Source of the DNA: CAZJFH01 sp964545205 | GTDB taxonomy: Bacteria; Pseudomonadota; Alphaproteobacteria; Rhodospirillales; Magnetospirillaceae | Assembly: GCA_964545205.1 (NCBI GenBank) | Contig: CAZJFH010000009.1 | Location: forward strand, 1 to 64,000 | Direction: 5' to 3' | DNA: 64,000 nucleotides | Part shown: positions 16,820-25,519 of the stretch, in pieces | Position numbering within the stretch: position 1 is the first letter of the stretch | Layout: every line of letters begins with the position of its first letter | Notes under the pieces: generated by a model | Seen by the model: only the letters and a program-made list of their open reading frames with translations | Told to the model about the DNA's origin: nothing | Databases searched by the model: none | Translations under genes and position numbers: made by a program

Positions 16820-18502
16820 CTAATAGAGGCTATCGTCTTCTTCGCCCTCATCAAAGTCGTCAAACTCGTCTATCTCCATGTTTAAAATAGCATTTCGCAT
16901 GCGCCTCATTCGATCATTGTCGTGCCGTAGGTTGCGTAAGGTCTCAGTAATTGAGGTAAATCCCCTATGTAAATCAAAGAACTGAACTCGCTTGGCCCGA
17001 AGCAGGCAGAAATATGGATCGCGGACTATAAAATTGTCAGACTGTCCGGAAAGGAATCCGCGGGTGACCGCTTCGTAAGCGTACAGCCACATCGGGCTGC
17101 GCAGCCCGTCGGCTGTTAGCGATCGGTTCCAAATGCCACGATTAACATCCCCCTCTATATGCCCCCGCGCGTCAAGGCACGTTACCAGAAGAGCGATAAA
17201 GGCGTTCTCGATTTCGAAAAGAGAGCCGAGTTGGCGAGATTTAAGGGTGATGCCTATCCGAATAGCCAAGAAAAGCAGCCAGATGATCTCTCCGGTGCGG
17301 TTGGCGCGGGCCAAAACGGGAATTCTATTTCCAATGAACTCCTGGAGGATATCGACGGAAACGTCGCCGTAAGCCACCTGCCGCAGCAAGCAATATTCTA
17401 CAAGCAGAGAGACAAGACTTGGATTGCGGCGATAGGCGTTGATCAAAGTGAACTGAATGGAGCTCCAGTCGTCAGCGTGGACTATGGCCGAGCGGGCGTT
17501 CTGAATGCCGTATTTCTCAACGTTGATGTCCGGATGGATAAGGCATATACGGCCAAGCTGATAGAGAAAATGCTGTAGCGCGCTTGCCTCGACCCGCTCC
17601 CCCGGGGCGGATGGGTGTGGCAGGTGCATGCGAACGGCTTGCTGCCATCCCATGGCCTGACGGTGAGATGTCGAATAGACAGCGGACTTGTCGCTGTTCA
17701 GTTCCAGTTCAAAGGCGGCCGCTGCCTGACGTAGCGTCGCCAGCAACTCTTCCCCGCTATGCTCCGTCGGGCTGCTAAGGGTGTAATCATCGATGTAGCG
17801 GGAAGCATCGCGCCCGCCAATGTTTAGGCGCTCCTGGAGATGCGTATCCACAGCTGATGCCAGCACTTCAGCAATGAGGCGCGAAGTATCCGGGCCGACA
17901 GGAAGTCCTAGCGTTTGCCCGTCTTGAGCGTTTCGGCACAAAAGGTCTATTAGGTTCCCGTAGTGCTCCGGCCCTCGGTTGCGCTTAGCAAACGTCTTGC
18001 TGTGGATCGCCCATGGGATTGCGTGGGTGTAAATGGAGTGGAAGAAGGCACGCACATCCGCCACAGCAAATTCCTCACGGCGGGACGAAAGGTTCACGCG
18101 AAAGCGGTCCCTCAGTTCGATGCTCGGACGCATCAATGCTCGTGATCCTGACCAGTCGAAGAACGGCGGCGAAAGCGTGACTTTGGAGGCTCGCGCCTTG
18201 CGCCGCAGATCGACGTAGTTGTTGGCCAAGACTCTCGATAGCAATAGATGAGCGATTGGGTTGGGAACTCCATGCCGGCGATCATCTTTTCCGAATCGTG
18301 GGAAGTAAAACCACCCAGGCTCCGAGATGAACGAGTGGTAGGCTGGGCGCCCCCTCCTGTCCGGCAGGGCGTCGATCCCAGCAAGGATTGCATTTCGATG
18401 CCTGGCAAGCTTTTCGGATACAAAGCATGGTGGCAATTCTGGTGCGAAATATCCATGTGAAATAAGACGCTTTAGCCGATCCGATTTTGACTTCGCTCGC
18501 AT
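16820..18502 (-). CDS. Reverse transcriptase of the unknown-group/DRT defence type
   Basis: A 560-residue RNA-directed DNA polymerase. RT motif 3 is VADVRAFFHSIYTH at about 147-160, motif 4 is GLPVGPD at 199-205, and the catalytic YIDD box is at 236-239. The tail ADVRAFFHSIYTHAIPWA is characteristic of the unknown-group RTs found in defence systems, not of group II introns or most retrons. The region after the RT core (about 300-545) is helical and family-specific, and the C-terminus ends in a very acidic tail. The start is ATG at 18502 with a GGGGGGAAGG site nine bases upstream. Its GC is lower than its surroundings. It faces away from the MBL-fold gene. The DRT subtype cannot be assigned by eye. 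Confidence 0.87.
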   Translation of the reverse strand: MRAKSKSDRLKRLISHGYFAPELPPCFVSEKLARHRNAILAGIDALPDRRGRPAYHSFISEPGWFYFPRFGKDDRRHGVPNPIAHLLLSRVLANNYVDLRRKARASKVTLSPPFFDWSGSRALMRPSIELRDRFRVNLSSRREEFAVADVRAFFHSIYTHAIPWAIHSKTFAKRNRGPEHYGNLIDLLCRNAQDGQTLGLPVGPDTSRLIAEVLASAVDTHLQERLNIGGRDASRYIDDYTLSSPTEHSGEELLATLRQAAAAFELELNSDKSAVYSTSHRQAMGWQQAVRMHLPHPSAPGERVEASALQHFLYQLGRICLIHPDINVEKYGIQNARSAIVHADDWSSIQFTLINAYRRNPSLVSLLVEYCLLRQVAYGDVSVDILQEFIGNRIPVLARANRTGEIIWLLFLAIRIGITLKSRQLGSLFEIENAFIALLVTCLDARGHIEGDVNRGIWNRSLTADGLRSPMWLYAYEAVTRGFLSGQSDNFIVRDPYFCLLRAKRVQFFDLHRGFTSITETLRNLRHDNDRMRRMRNAILNMEIDEFDDFDEGEEDDSLY

Positions 18503-18737
18503 CCAGAGCGCCCTTCCCCCCAATGAGACTGCATCAGGTTAGCCAGAATTTAGCCGATGTCGAGAAACGATGAAGTCTCTGCTGCTGACACTCGGGTGGC
18601 TCCGGACACAGGTTGACATCCGGCGGTTTTGAGGGCAGCAATGGGGTGCTATATCTACGCCTGATTGCGGGGGAAGCGGAAAACAGGAGGGTGTCTTCTT
18701 TTTTTTCTTCTTCGAAGATCATGGTGGTGAGGCGCGA
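18503..18737. promoter_or_regulatory. Divergent intergenic region between RT and MBL genes
   Basis: About 235 bp that hold the promoters of both genes. I see a T-rich stretch (18693-18711), short direct and inverted patches but no long hairpin. Several RT defence systems encode a noncoding RNA next to the RT, so this gap is the first place to look. A 62-codon minus-strand frame here shows no credible protein features. Confidence 0.4.
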
Positions 18738-19979
18738 GTGTATGCGCTTGTGACAGCGGTAGACCGGCTACTAAAGCCTAGTGAACGGTCGACCGGCTTG
18801 CCTTACCGCGAGTATGTGTCAGTTAGATTCGATGGCATTGAAAGCTCAGAATTTGAGCGCGGTTGGTCCGCGGCGCGTGAGAAGCCGGAACCTTTCGTTT
18901 TGCTGAGGGTGGTCACGACGGAGCGCCGCCTCTCCGAAATATTGGTTGGGGAAGACCCGTTGCGACCGGGAGATTGGGTTGAACTCTTTCTGGTCGACCG
19001 TGATCGGCCCAAACCTATCGTGCTCATGCGCGAGGAAAATGACGGGTTTCAACGTCAGTTACCCACACGCCTACAGAAGATCACGAAGCTGGACGAAGAG
19101 CCTCGGCCCCCGAAAAGCTTAGGAGCGGCGGCTGCTCCTGCGGCAGTTTCATCTGCGTTGGGAAGGGCTGCCAAAGCCGCAGCTCTTAAGCGGACCCTGG
19201 ACCCAGGAAGGATCGCATCAGCGGGGTCGGCGAATAGCCGTTGGGTGCACCGTATCTTGCAAGGTTTGCCTCCTGTCGAGCGGGTGGTGGTTCACGACGT
19301 TGGGCAAGCGAATTTTATTTCGCTTCGGACTGCGACCGACGAGACGGCCGCATACTTCGATGTGGGCTGGCCCATCTGGGTCAATTCAAAGACGGTTCCT
19401 AAGAATGCCCCTTCGCTCGACGCAACAGCGCCGGTGTTTCTGTCGCATTGGGATACTGATCATTTTGCAATGGCGTATAGAGATCCGAGCCTGTTGGCGC
19501 GGTGCTGGATTGCTCCGCGGCAAATGCTAGGTCCCAATGCATATAAGCTTGCAGAGGGTGTACACTGTCTTCATCTGATCGACGGAAAATCCACTCGAAG
19601 AGGGCGGTCCGGGCATGTGCGGCTGCACCGCTGCTGGTCAAAAGACCCAGTCGATGCCAACGGGGCGGGCGTGGCGATGGAGATATGTGTGTCTGGGAAG
19701 AATGTTCTGCTGACGGGCGATGCAGATTACAGGTTCGTGTCCCGACGACTGCGCCGCGAAGTTGATCACATAGTCGTGCCGCATCACGGTGGTCGGGTCC
19801 TGGGGGAAGTTCCCTCGCCGCGCCTCCTCGGTGGGAAGGCTGTCTTCTCATTTGGCAAAGAAAACCGGTACGGCCATCCTCACGACAATACCGTTGGTGA
19901 GCATCACGCGCGCGGCTGGATTTTGCAAGACACAGCGGGATTGTTTTCTTCATCGCGAGGCGACGTGGTGGTTCGCTGA
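18738..19979 (+). CDS. ComEC-like metallo-beta-lactamase-fold hydrolase
   Basis: A 413-residue protein: an N-terminal module of about 125 residues, a low-complexity Ala/Lys linker, then an MBL domain from about 180. Metal-binding motifs are HDVGQAN at 186-192, HWDTDH at 237-242 (His/Asp ligands), GDAD at 327-330, PHHGG at 348-352 and RYGHPH at 377-382. This is the pattern of the ComEC/Rec2-related MBL group. The start is GTG at 18738 with a GAGG site six bases upstream. It is divergent from the reverse transcriptase gene, with 235 bp between, and so could be its partner; a nuclease or nucleotide hydrolase role is inferred. Confidence 0.75.
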   Translation: MYALVTAVDRLLKPSERSTGLPYREYVSVRFDGIESSEFERGWSAAREKPEPFVLLRVVTTERRLSEILVGEDPLRPGDWVELFLVDRDRPKPIVLMREENDGFQRQLPTRLQKITKLDEEPRPPKSLGAAAAPAAVSSALGRAAKAAALKRTLDPGRIASAGSANSRWVHRILQGLPPVERVVVHDVGQANFISLRTATDETAAYFDVGWPIWVNSKTVPKNAPSLDATAPVFLSHWDTDHFAMAYRDPSLLARCWIAPRQMLGPNAYKLAEGVHCLHLIDGKSTRRGRSGHVRLHRCWSKDPVDANGAGVAMEICVSGKNVLLTGDADYRFVSRRLRREVDHIVVPHHGGRVLGEVPSPRLLGGKAVFSFGKENRYGHPHDNTVGEHHARGWILQDTAGLFSSSRGDVVVR

Positions 19980-19984
19980 CAAGG

Positions 19985-20440
19985 TCAGCCTATCCCGCCC
20001 CGCCAGGCGCCTATGTCCTTCATCGATTGTCTCGTCGCCGAGGAAGCGTTCTCAATCGCCCCTCGTTTTCTGATGTCTTTCGTCCCGCGATATCGGTCAT
20101 AGTCCCCGCGGCCAAGGCCCGTTACCGTCCACTGCAACTCTAACGCCGACCACTGCGCCAGGCGGCAGCGCGCAGCCCGGCGACGTACCAATAGCGGAAT
20201 CAGGCTGAAGTAGGCGGCGACCTCGGCCGCGCCGGCGTCCGGCCATGGTGACAGCCAGACGCCGCGGTGATCGAGCACCGGGCCGTCCGGCTGCGCCGGT
20301 CGCAGCCCGTTCTCATCCAGCCTCCAGCATCCGAACCGCCGATCCCATCGCCCGAAGATCATGACCTCGGTCTCGCTCCTGGCGATCAGCGCGTCCCCGG
20401 TCAGCTGGTATACGGTTCCGGCCACGAAGCCTCTCAACAC
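19985..20440 (-). CDS. Unknown protein
   Basis: A 151-residue frame from GTG at 20440 that stops five bases from the convergent MBL gene. Residues 10-110 read like a real soluble protein with several Trp residues (FGRWDRRFGCWRLDENG, HRGVWLSPWPDAG); the C-terminus is basic. I do not recognise a family. There is no signal peptide or membrane segment. Confidence 0.4.
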   Translation of the reverse strand: MLRGFVAGTVYQLTGDALIARSETEVMIFGRWDRRFGCWRLDENGLRPAQPDGPVLDHRGVWLSPWPDAGAAEVAAYFSLIPLLVRRRAARCRLAQWSALELQWTVTGLGRGDYDRYRGTKDIRKRGAIENASSATRQSMKDIGAWRGGIG

Positions 20441-20576
20441 TCTTTGCGGCTGCTTTCGTCATAGCTCAGCATGGCTGGGTGACACAAATGGTCTCATTTT
20501 GTTCTCATTCGGAGAAAGCCCCCTTCTGCAACCAACGGTCATGTGACAAGATCGGTCGCACTTGGATGGGGGGGGA

Positions 20577-21560
20577 ATGACGCGCTACGAAAAGGCCGAC
20601 AACTTGATGCAGTTGGCGCTGGAGATGCAGGCGGCACGAATGGGCTTGTCGCTCGCCGACATTCAAGAGCGCTTCGGCGTCGGTCGCCGCACCGCCATGC
20701 GCATGCGCGACGCACTGGTGCGGCAGTTTCCGCAGGTGGTCGAGGAGACCGGCGAGGATCGCATCAAGCGCTGGCACATTCCGCCCGGCGTGCTCGATAA
20801 GCTGATCACCTTCTCCGCCGACGAATTGGCCGACCTCGAAGGGGCCGCCAGGCTGCTGGAGGAGCAGAACCGGCCCGATGCCGCCGCCCGCCTCGCCGAG
20901 GTCGCTGCCAAAGTCAAGGCTCTGATGCGGCCCGAGGTCGCCCGCAAGGTCGCGCCGGACCTGGAAGCCCTGCTGGAGGCAGAGGGGTTGGCGCTGCGGC
21001 CCGGGCCGCGGCCGCTGGTGGACATCCAGGTGGTCGATACCCTGCGTGAGGCCGTCAAGGCTGGCCTGCAGGTCCGCTTCGACTACCGCAAGCGCGGCGG
21101 TGGCCATGGCCAAGTGCGCCAGGTCGAGCCCTACGGTTTTCTGTACGGCCATCGCCACTACTTGGTTGCCCGCGACACCAACGACGGAAAGCTCAAGCTG
21201 TTCGGGCTCCCCGGCATCAGCGGGGTTGTCCTCACCGCAGCGCCGTTCACCCGTGATCCGGAGTTCTCCCTGGCCGCCTTCGCCCGTCAGAGCTTCGGCG
21301 TCTTCCAGGAACAGCCGTTTTCCGTGGTGTGGAAGTTCACCCCGGCGGTCGCCGAGGAGGCCGCCAGCTATCAGTTCCATCCCGACCAGCTATTGACCCG
21401 CAACCCCGACGGCAGCCTGACCGTGTCATTCACCGCGGGCGGCTGGCTGGAAATGGCTTGGCATCTCTATTCTTGGGGTGACCAGGTCGAGGTGATCGCC
21501 CCTCAGCACCTGTCCGAGCACGTGGCCCGGTTCCGGCCATCCTGGCCGGCGCCGCCGTGA
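20577..21560 (+). CDS. WYL-domain transcriptional regulator (second copy)
   Basis: A 327-residue WYL-family regulator. The winged helix is N-terminal, with the recognition region SLADIQERFGVGRRTAMRMRDAL; the WYL domain covers about 145-235, followed by the WCX part with QFHPDQ. It is homologous to the WYL protein at 5331-6317 but divergent in sequence. I chose ATG at 20577, which sits just after a run of G that can serve as ribosome binding site; TTG at 20562 would add five residues. No gene follows it directly on the same strand, so its target is not evident; the divergent gene at 19985-20440 is 136 bp away. Confidence 0.82.
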   Translation: MTRYEKADNLMQLALEMQAARMGLSLADIQERFGVGRRTAMRMRDALVRQFPQVVEETGEDRIKRWHIPPGVLDKLITFSADELADLEGAARLLEEQNRPDAAARLAEVAAKVKALMRPEVARKVAPDLEALLEAEGLALRPGPRPLVDIQVVDTLREAVKAGLQVRFDYRKRGGGHGQVRQVEPYGFLYGHRHYLVARDTNDGKLKLFGLPGISGVVLTAAPFTRDPEFSLAAFARQSFGVFQEQPFSVVWKFTPAVAEEAASYQFHPDQLLTRNPDGSLTVSFTAGGWLEMAWHLYSWGDQVEVIAPQHLSEHVARFRPSWPAPP

Positions 21561-21900
21561 GCCGGTAGCTGGGCTGACGGTCATCGGCGGTCTCGGCCTC
21601 GCGTAGCACCTCCAGCCAAAACGCGACGCCCTCCTGGTCCCGATGGTCCGCGGCATGGCGTAAGTTGGCGACGATCTCGGCGAGGGCATTGTGGCCCGCC
21701 CGATCGAGAAGCATGGCGGCGGCGGTCCGCGCGAGCATACGCGGTGTGATCCAAGTTCCGAGCGGGCGAGCCGCGCCGCAGGCGAGGCACTGCAGTTCCG
21801 GTTCGCCGTCGGGGGCGCCAGCGAACTGCGTGGAACCTGGGCTCATCGTCGCGACTGCAGCGAGGACGAGATCGATTGATGGCCGGCGGCGCGGGATCAT
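21430..21900 (-). CDS. Small CxxC-containing protein of unknown function
   Basis: A 156-residue frame. Residues 1-115 look real: an LQCLACGA zinc-type CxxC near 37-41, then helical segments (RTAAAMLLDRAGHNALAEIV). The last 40 residues are Arg/Pro-rich and lie antisense to the end of the WYL gene, an overlap of about 130 bp that suggests loss of an earlier stop. It follows the zinc-ribbon gene upstream by ATGA overlap at 21897-21900, so the two are co-translated. Confidence 0.45.
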   Translation of the reverse strand: MIPRRRPSIDLVLAAVATMSPGSTQFAGAPDGEPELQCLACGAARPLGTWITPRMLARTAAAMLLDRAGHNALAEIVANLRHAADHRDQEGVAFWLEVLREAETADDRQPSYRLTAAPARMAGTGPRARTGAEGRSPRPGHPKNRDAKPFPASRPR

Positions 21901-22190
21901 CCCTTGTCCTCCGGTCGAGTGCAGGCGCGCTGAAGCGGGCCACCTCTACCGCACCGCTCGCACGTAGCGCGCACGAGGTTCCGCTCCGCGCTCAGGCGGT
22001 GCGCCGTGGGCATGTCACAGGTCTGGCAGTGCAACTCGCTGGTGATCGTTCCTTCGGGCGACGGATGAACATGTGGCACCGCGCAGGATTGGCACCACAG
22101 CAGATCAGGCTTGCCGGGCTCCACGACGCGCAGATGAATGGTGACCGCACGGCAGCACGGACAATGAGCCGGAACGGCTGTCAGCAGCAT
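21897..22190 (-). CDS. Small multi-zinc-ribbon protein
   Basis: A 97-residue protein with four CxxC knuckles in order: CPCC, CQSC, CQTC and CERC. These would form two zinc ribbons. The start ATG at 22190 has GGGG seven bases upstream; an in-frame start a few codons earlier is possible. It overlaps the downstream CxxC protein gene by four bases. Proteins of this type bind nucleic acid or serve as rubredoxin-like modules; no family name is certain. Confidence 0.5.
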   Translation of the reverse strand: MLLTAVPAHCPCCRAVTIHLRVVEPGKPDLLWCQSCAVPHVHPSPEGTITSELHCQTCDMPTAHRLSAERNLVRATCERCGRGGPLQRACTRPEDKG

Positions 22191-22359
22191 GAGATATCCC
22201 CGCAGCACTCAAAGGAGGCGCCATCGTCGGTTGCTCTGCCGAACGAGTCCTCCTCCAGTTTGGGGAGGCGGATTTCCGGGTGTCCGAATCTGGCGCACAT
22301 GCGCACCAGAGTTCTGGTTGAGGGTCCCGAGGCCCGGACCACTGATGGAAGGCGCGACG

Positions 22360-23010
22360 ATGGACGACAAGATCGCGGACCAGGTGGGGCAATGCCCCGA
22401 TCTGCGCCGCTACGTGATGGCCCTGGTCCGTATCGTTGAGATCCTCGACGTCGGCATCGTCGTTGTCGATCGGGCCGCGCGCCTGATCTACGCCAATCAT
22501 GCCGCCAGCGAGATCCTGCGCTGCCGGCAGGCGCTGCAGGTTGCGCGAGGGCTGATCGCGGGCTGCCAGCCGGCTGCGACCCGGCATTTGCGCCGCGCCG
22601 TCCAGACCGACGGCGGCACGCTCAGCCTGCCGCGTCCGGACGGCGGGCGTCCCTGCCTGGTTCAGGTGCTGAGTTGGGCAGAGGGCAGCGAGTCCGATCG
22701 CGGTGCCGTGCTGGTCATTGCCGACCCGGAGAGTGCCCGGCCGCCGTCGCCGGCCGGCATAGCGTCATTGCTGCGCCTCACTTCGGCCGAAGCGCGTGCG
22801 GTCGCCTATCTCGCGGCCGGCTGGCGGCCACACCGGATCGCCGAGCATCTCGGCGTCAGCATCACCACTGTGCGGACGCACCTGAAATCAGCCTCGCAGA
22901 AGACTGGCTGCCGGCGCAGCGGCGAGCTGATCTCGATGGTGCTGCGCTCGCCGGCGGCGTGGGTTGTGGGTGGAAATGCAGAGGCAAACAACCACCAGTC
23001 GTTGCCTTGA
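22360..23010 (+). CDS. LuxR-type HTH regulator with PAS-like N-terminus
   Basis: A 216-residue regulator. Residues 20-110 resemble a PAS/PAC sensor (VVDRAARLIYANHAASEIL is a typical PAS opening). The C-terminal LuxR helix-turn-helix is at about 135-200 (LTSAEARAVAYLAAGWRPHRIAEHLGVS, TTVRTHL, SGEL). ATG at 22360 has GGAAGG seven bases upstream, better than ATG at 22345. Divergent from the zinc-ribbon pair. Its target is not evident; it may act on the adjacent membrane protein gene. Confidence 0.82.
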   Translation: MDDKIADQVGQCPDLRRYVMALVRIVEILDVGIVVVDRAARLIYANHAASEILRCRQALQVARGLIAGCQPAATRHLRRAVQTDGGTLSLPRPDGGRPCLVQVLSWAEGSESDRGAVLVIADPESARPPSPAGIASLLRLTSAEARAVAYLAAGWRPHRIAEHLGVSITTVRTHLKSASQKTGCRRSGELISMVLRSPAAWVVGGNAEANNHQSLP

Positions 23011-23088
23011 CGGTCTCCTGATGTTAGCGTCGCGCGGGATCAAGACGACTACAACCAGGCAAAATTCTGCTCTTTGGGGGGAACGCTA

Positions 23089-24240
23089 ATGGAAGCCCGT
23101 TTCAAACGGTTGATGCTCGCCTGTGCAGCGCTCGCCTTTATCTCACTGGCAGCGGCACCGTTCCCCCGATCAAGCCCGGCCGTGATCCTGGCCATGGAAT
23201 ACAATCAGGAGGCGTTCACCTCGTCCATCGCTGTATTCGGCTCGCTACGAATTATAGATTCCGCCTTGTCTACAGCTCAGGAGACGCAGGTAAGTGTTCC
23301 GCTCGTCGGCGGCGTAACTGCCTCGCCGTTGCGGACTCTGGAGCCCGTTGATGATGCCGTCGAACGAATGAGCTCAATAGTCTTCACGATATCGGTCATT
23401 TCCGGGTCGCTAGCAATCCTCATCCCTTATCTTTCATCCGTTGGCGCAACCCTGTGTGGTGTGGGGTTTGCAGGGCTCTCCGCCCGGTACTGGCTTCTGA
23501 TGCGGGCCAAGGATATGCCGCCCCTCATGGCGCGTTCCGTCAGAACCACTGCAGTCGTTGGGGTTTTTTTGTTCGTTGTTATGCCCGTAGCGTACGCACT
23601 GGCCTTTCTGATCGGGAATCAAGCAACTAATTCAGCTTGGGAGCAGGCCGACGGTGTTCTCGGTTCAATCACTGGAGCGGCAACCGAACAGAGCAAAGCT
23701 GCGGAGGCGTTCGATGCTCAGATTAGGGCGGAGATTGAAGCGCACGAGGCTGTGACCAAGAATGCGCAAGAGCCGGATAAGCGGAACCTTATCGTGCAGG
23801 CGAGTGTAACGTCCGTGCCGGAGCATGAGGAACCTCAAGAAGAGAGTCTCGTCGGAAAGGCCCTGTCATGGGTCGGCAGCGCAACAACCAAGGCCAGCGA
23901 AAAGGTGGGCAACGTTGTTGAGAGCACAAAAGAGGCCGCCTCCGAACTAGCTAGCTCTATGAGCGCCTGGGCCGCCCAGGCCGGGAGCAGCATCTCCGAA
24001 ACGACTTCGACAGGAGTGAAGTTCATCGAGGCGGCGGATGATCTTTTTCTCGCCTTTGTAAATATTGCGGTCGCTTACGTGGTGAAGCTCATACTTCTTC
24101 CTCTTGTGTTGGCTTTGGTAGGGTACTTGATTTTAACAAGAAGCCTGCGGTCGGAAAGCTCTGAAGTACTCCGTGCGCTGCTACTTCAGGCGACACCGAT
24201 CTTACCGCGCATCCAGCCGGCTAAGAGCGACAGTCCGTGA
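23089..24240 (+). CDS. Integral membrane protein of unknown function
   Basis: A 383-residue protein with a hydrophobic N-terminal segment (about 8-28, signal or anchor), membrane segments near 95-120 and 145-170, and one near 335-355. Between them lies a long soluble part (about 180-320) rich in Ala, Ser, Thr, Glu and Lys with amphipathic helix repeats (KASEKVGNVVESTKEAASEL), like late-embryogenesis-type or apolipoprotein-like helices. GGGGGGAA lies just upstream of the ATG at 23089. GC is low for this genome. I find no family. Confidence 0.65.
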   Translation: MEARFKRLMLACAALAFISLAAAPFPRSSPAVILAMEYNQEAFTSSIAVFGSLRIIDSALSTAQETQVSVPLVGGVTASPLRTLEPVDDAVERMSSIVFTISVISGSLAILIPYLSSVGATLCGVGFAGLSARYWLLMRAKDMPPLMARSVRTTAVVGVFLFVVMPVAYALAFLIGNQATNSAWEQADGVLGSITGAATEQSKAAEAFDAQIRAEIEAHEAVTKNAQEPDKRNLIVQASVTSVPEHEEPQEESLVGKALSWVGSATTKASEKVGNVVESTKEAASELASSMSAWAAQAGSSISETTSTGVKFIEAADDLFLAFVNIAVAYVVKLILLPLVLALVGYLILTRSLRSESSEVLRALLLQATPILPRIQPAKSDSP

Positions 24241-24371
24241 GGAATTGCGGCAATTCTGGCTTCCGAAATGCTTTAATCCCGACAGTTCGTTGGGTCTTCT
24301 GGGCCACTGATCGCAAGGGTCCTTTGGGATGACCGGAACTCGGTCTCTCCATTCGGTGTTGAGGGGGGCAG

Positions 24372-25013
24372 ATGCCACTACAGAATCGCGTACTCCCGAC
24401 GGGCGACATCGTTGCTGCCCCGATGCGGGGAACGTTGATGGGCAACCGCGGTTGCTTGCATGACGACAAGCGAAGAATCCTCCGGCCCTGGGCGTCGAAG
24501 GCGTGGATTATCTGTTTGCTTCAGTTCAAGGGGCGCAAGCAGGTGCTGATGCGTCCAGGCCATTACACCCAACTCTTCTTCCTCGACGAAGCATCAGCGC
24601 TCGCTGCCGGCCACCGACCCTGCGCCAAGTGCCAGCCGGATGCGTTTAGGCGGTTCCGGGCCGCGTGGGCGCGCGGCAATGGAGCTGCTCAGAAGATGCC
24701 TCGCGCCGCCGAGATGGACGCAGTGCTGCATGATGAGCGGGTCGAGCCAGGCTGGCGGGCCAAGGGTAAACGGGTCTATTCGGCGGAACTGGGCCGGCTT
24801 CCGGACGGCGCCATGGTAGTGGGGCCGGACGGTGGACCGCATCTATGGCTCGGGTGCAGCTTGCGACGCTGGACACCCGGAGGCTACGCCGAGCCGATAG
24901 CAGCCGATCCAAGCACCGCCGTCAACGTACTGACGCCGCGCAGTACAGTTTCAGCGCTGGGGAACGGCTACGTGCCGGTGTTCCACGAGTCGGCAGAGCT
25001 TGCACGCGTCTGA
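24372..25013 (+). CDS. Conserved hypothetical protein
   Basis: A 213-residue protein of a family I recall as conserved and unnamed in proteobacteria: the N-terminal MPLQNRV...GDIVA, RGTLMGNRG, then GRKQVLMRPGHYTQLFFLDE, and GHRPCAKCQPDAFRRF, whose CxxC stretch resembles the Ada metal-binding element. GAGGGGGGCAG just before ATG at 24372 supports the start. It is the last gene before the tRNA-end repeat at 25246. Function is unknown. Confidence 0.72.
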   Translation: MPLQNRVLPTGDIVAAPMRGTLMGNRGCLHDDKRRILRPWASKAWIICLLQFKGRKQVLMRPGHYTQLFFLDEASALAAGHRPCAKCQPDAFRRFRAAWARGNGAAQKMPRAAEMDAVLHDERVEPGWRAKGKRVYSAELGRLPDGAMVVGPDGGPHLWLGCSLRRWTPGGYAEPIAADPSTAVNVLTPRSTVSALGNGYVPVFHESAELARV

Positions 25014-25223
25014 AGACGAAGGGGCACTTGTTCAAGCCGCCAGTTGCCGCATAGTGGTATGTATGACCGTTCGGCCCCCGCCGGCCTCCCGGGGCTGCTG
25101 CGGGCAGTCGAGCGCATGTGTCCTTCACCGGCTGTCGCACCGCCGAAGGATCGTCCTCAATTGCCCCTCAATTCGGCCGAAAACGGCCGCTAAGCCTCTG
25201 TTACTAAACAAACTACGGATCTG

Positions 25224-25257
25224 GAGGTTAGGGGTTCGAATCCTCTCGGGCGCGCCA
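25224..25257 (+). repeat. 3' fragment of a tRNA gene (attachment-site-like)
   Basis: The T arm (GGGG, loop TTCGAAT, CCTC) and the 3' acceptor strand ending in CCA at 25255-25257 are intact, but no 5' half, D arm or anticodon arm is readable upstream. This is what remains at one end of an element that recombines into the 3' part of a tRNA gene. The isoacceptor cannot be told from this fragment. Confidence 0.7.
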
Positions 25258-25309
25258 TTCCCCCTTCGAAGCTCATCGACAGCCCCGCCAGCGTGCGGGG
25301 CTTCGTCGT
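25246..25309 (+). repeat. 64-bp direct repeat, copy 1 (tRNA end plus terminator)
   Basis: Matches 26878-26941 at 62 of 64 positions. It spans the tRNA acceptor end, CCA and the hairpin terminator. The pair bounds a 1.6-kb segment with a toxin-antitoxin pair. Confidence 0.85.
25281..25302 (+). terminator. tRNA-associated rho-independent terminator, copy 1
   Basis: Stem AGCCCCGC with GCGGGGCT and a six-base loop, followed by TCGTCGT. It lies 23 bp after the tRNA CCA end. Confidence 0.65.
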
Positions 25310-25519
25310 ATTAAGCTTCTGCCACAGTCCCGCCAAACCGGACGTCGACCGTACGGCCTCAGGCCCAACCCGGTATCCGGGCTTCGGCGACGCATTTGAA
25401 AGCAGCCCGCCGGAGCCGGGGAGGGGCATGCCGGGACCTGCGTGGTCGATGTGAAAGTCACCCATTCAAGGTTATCCCCGCCACAGTCTCGACCGAGAAC
25501 GGGTGTCGAGCGACGCCGG

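Noticed and set aside
18534..18722. 62-codon minus-strand frame between RT and MBL genes
   Set aside because: No ribosome site of note and composition without protein features; more likely promoter or RNA region.
25224..25257. A functional tRNA gene
   Set aside because: Only the T arm and acceptor 3' strand are present; no D arm or anticodon arm can be folded upstream.
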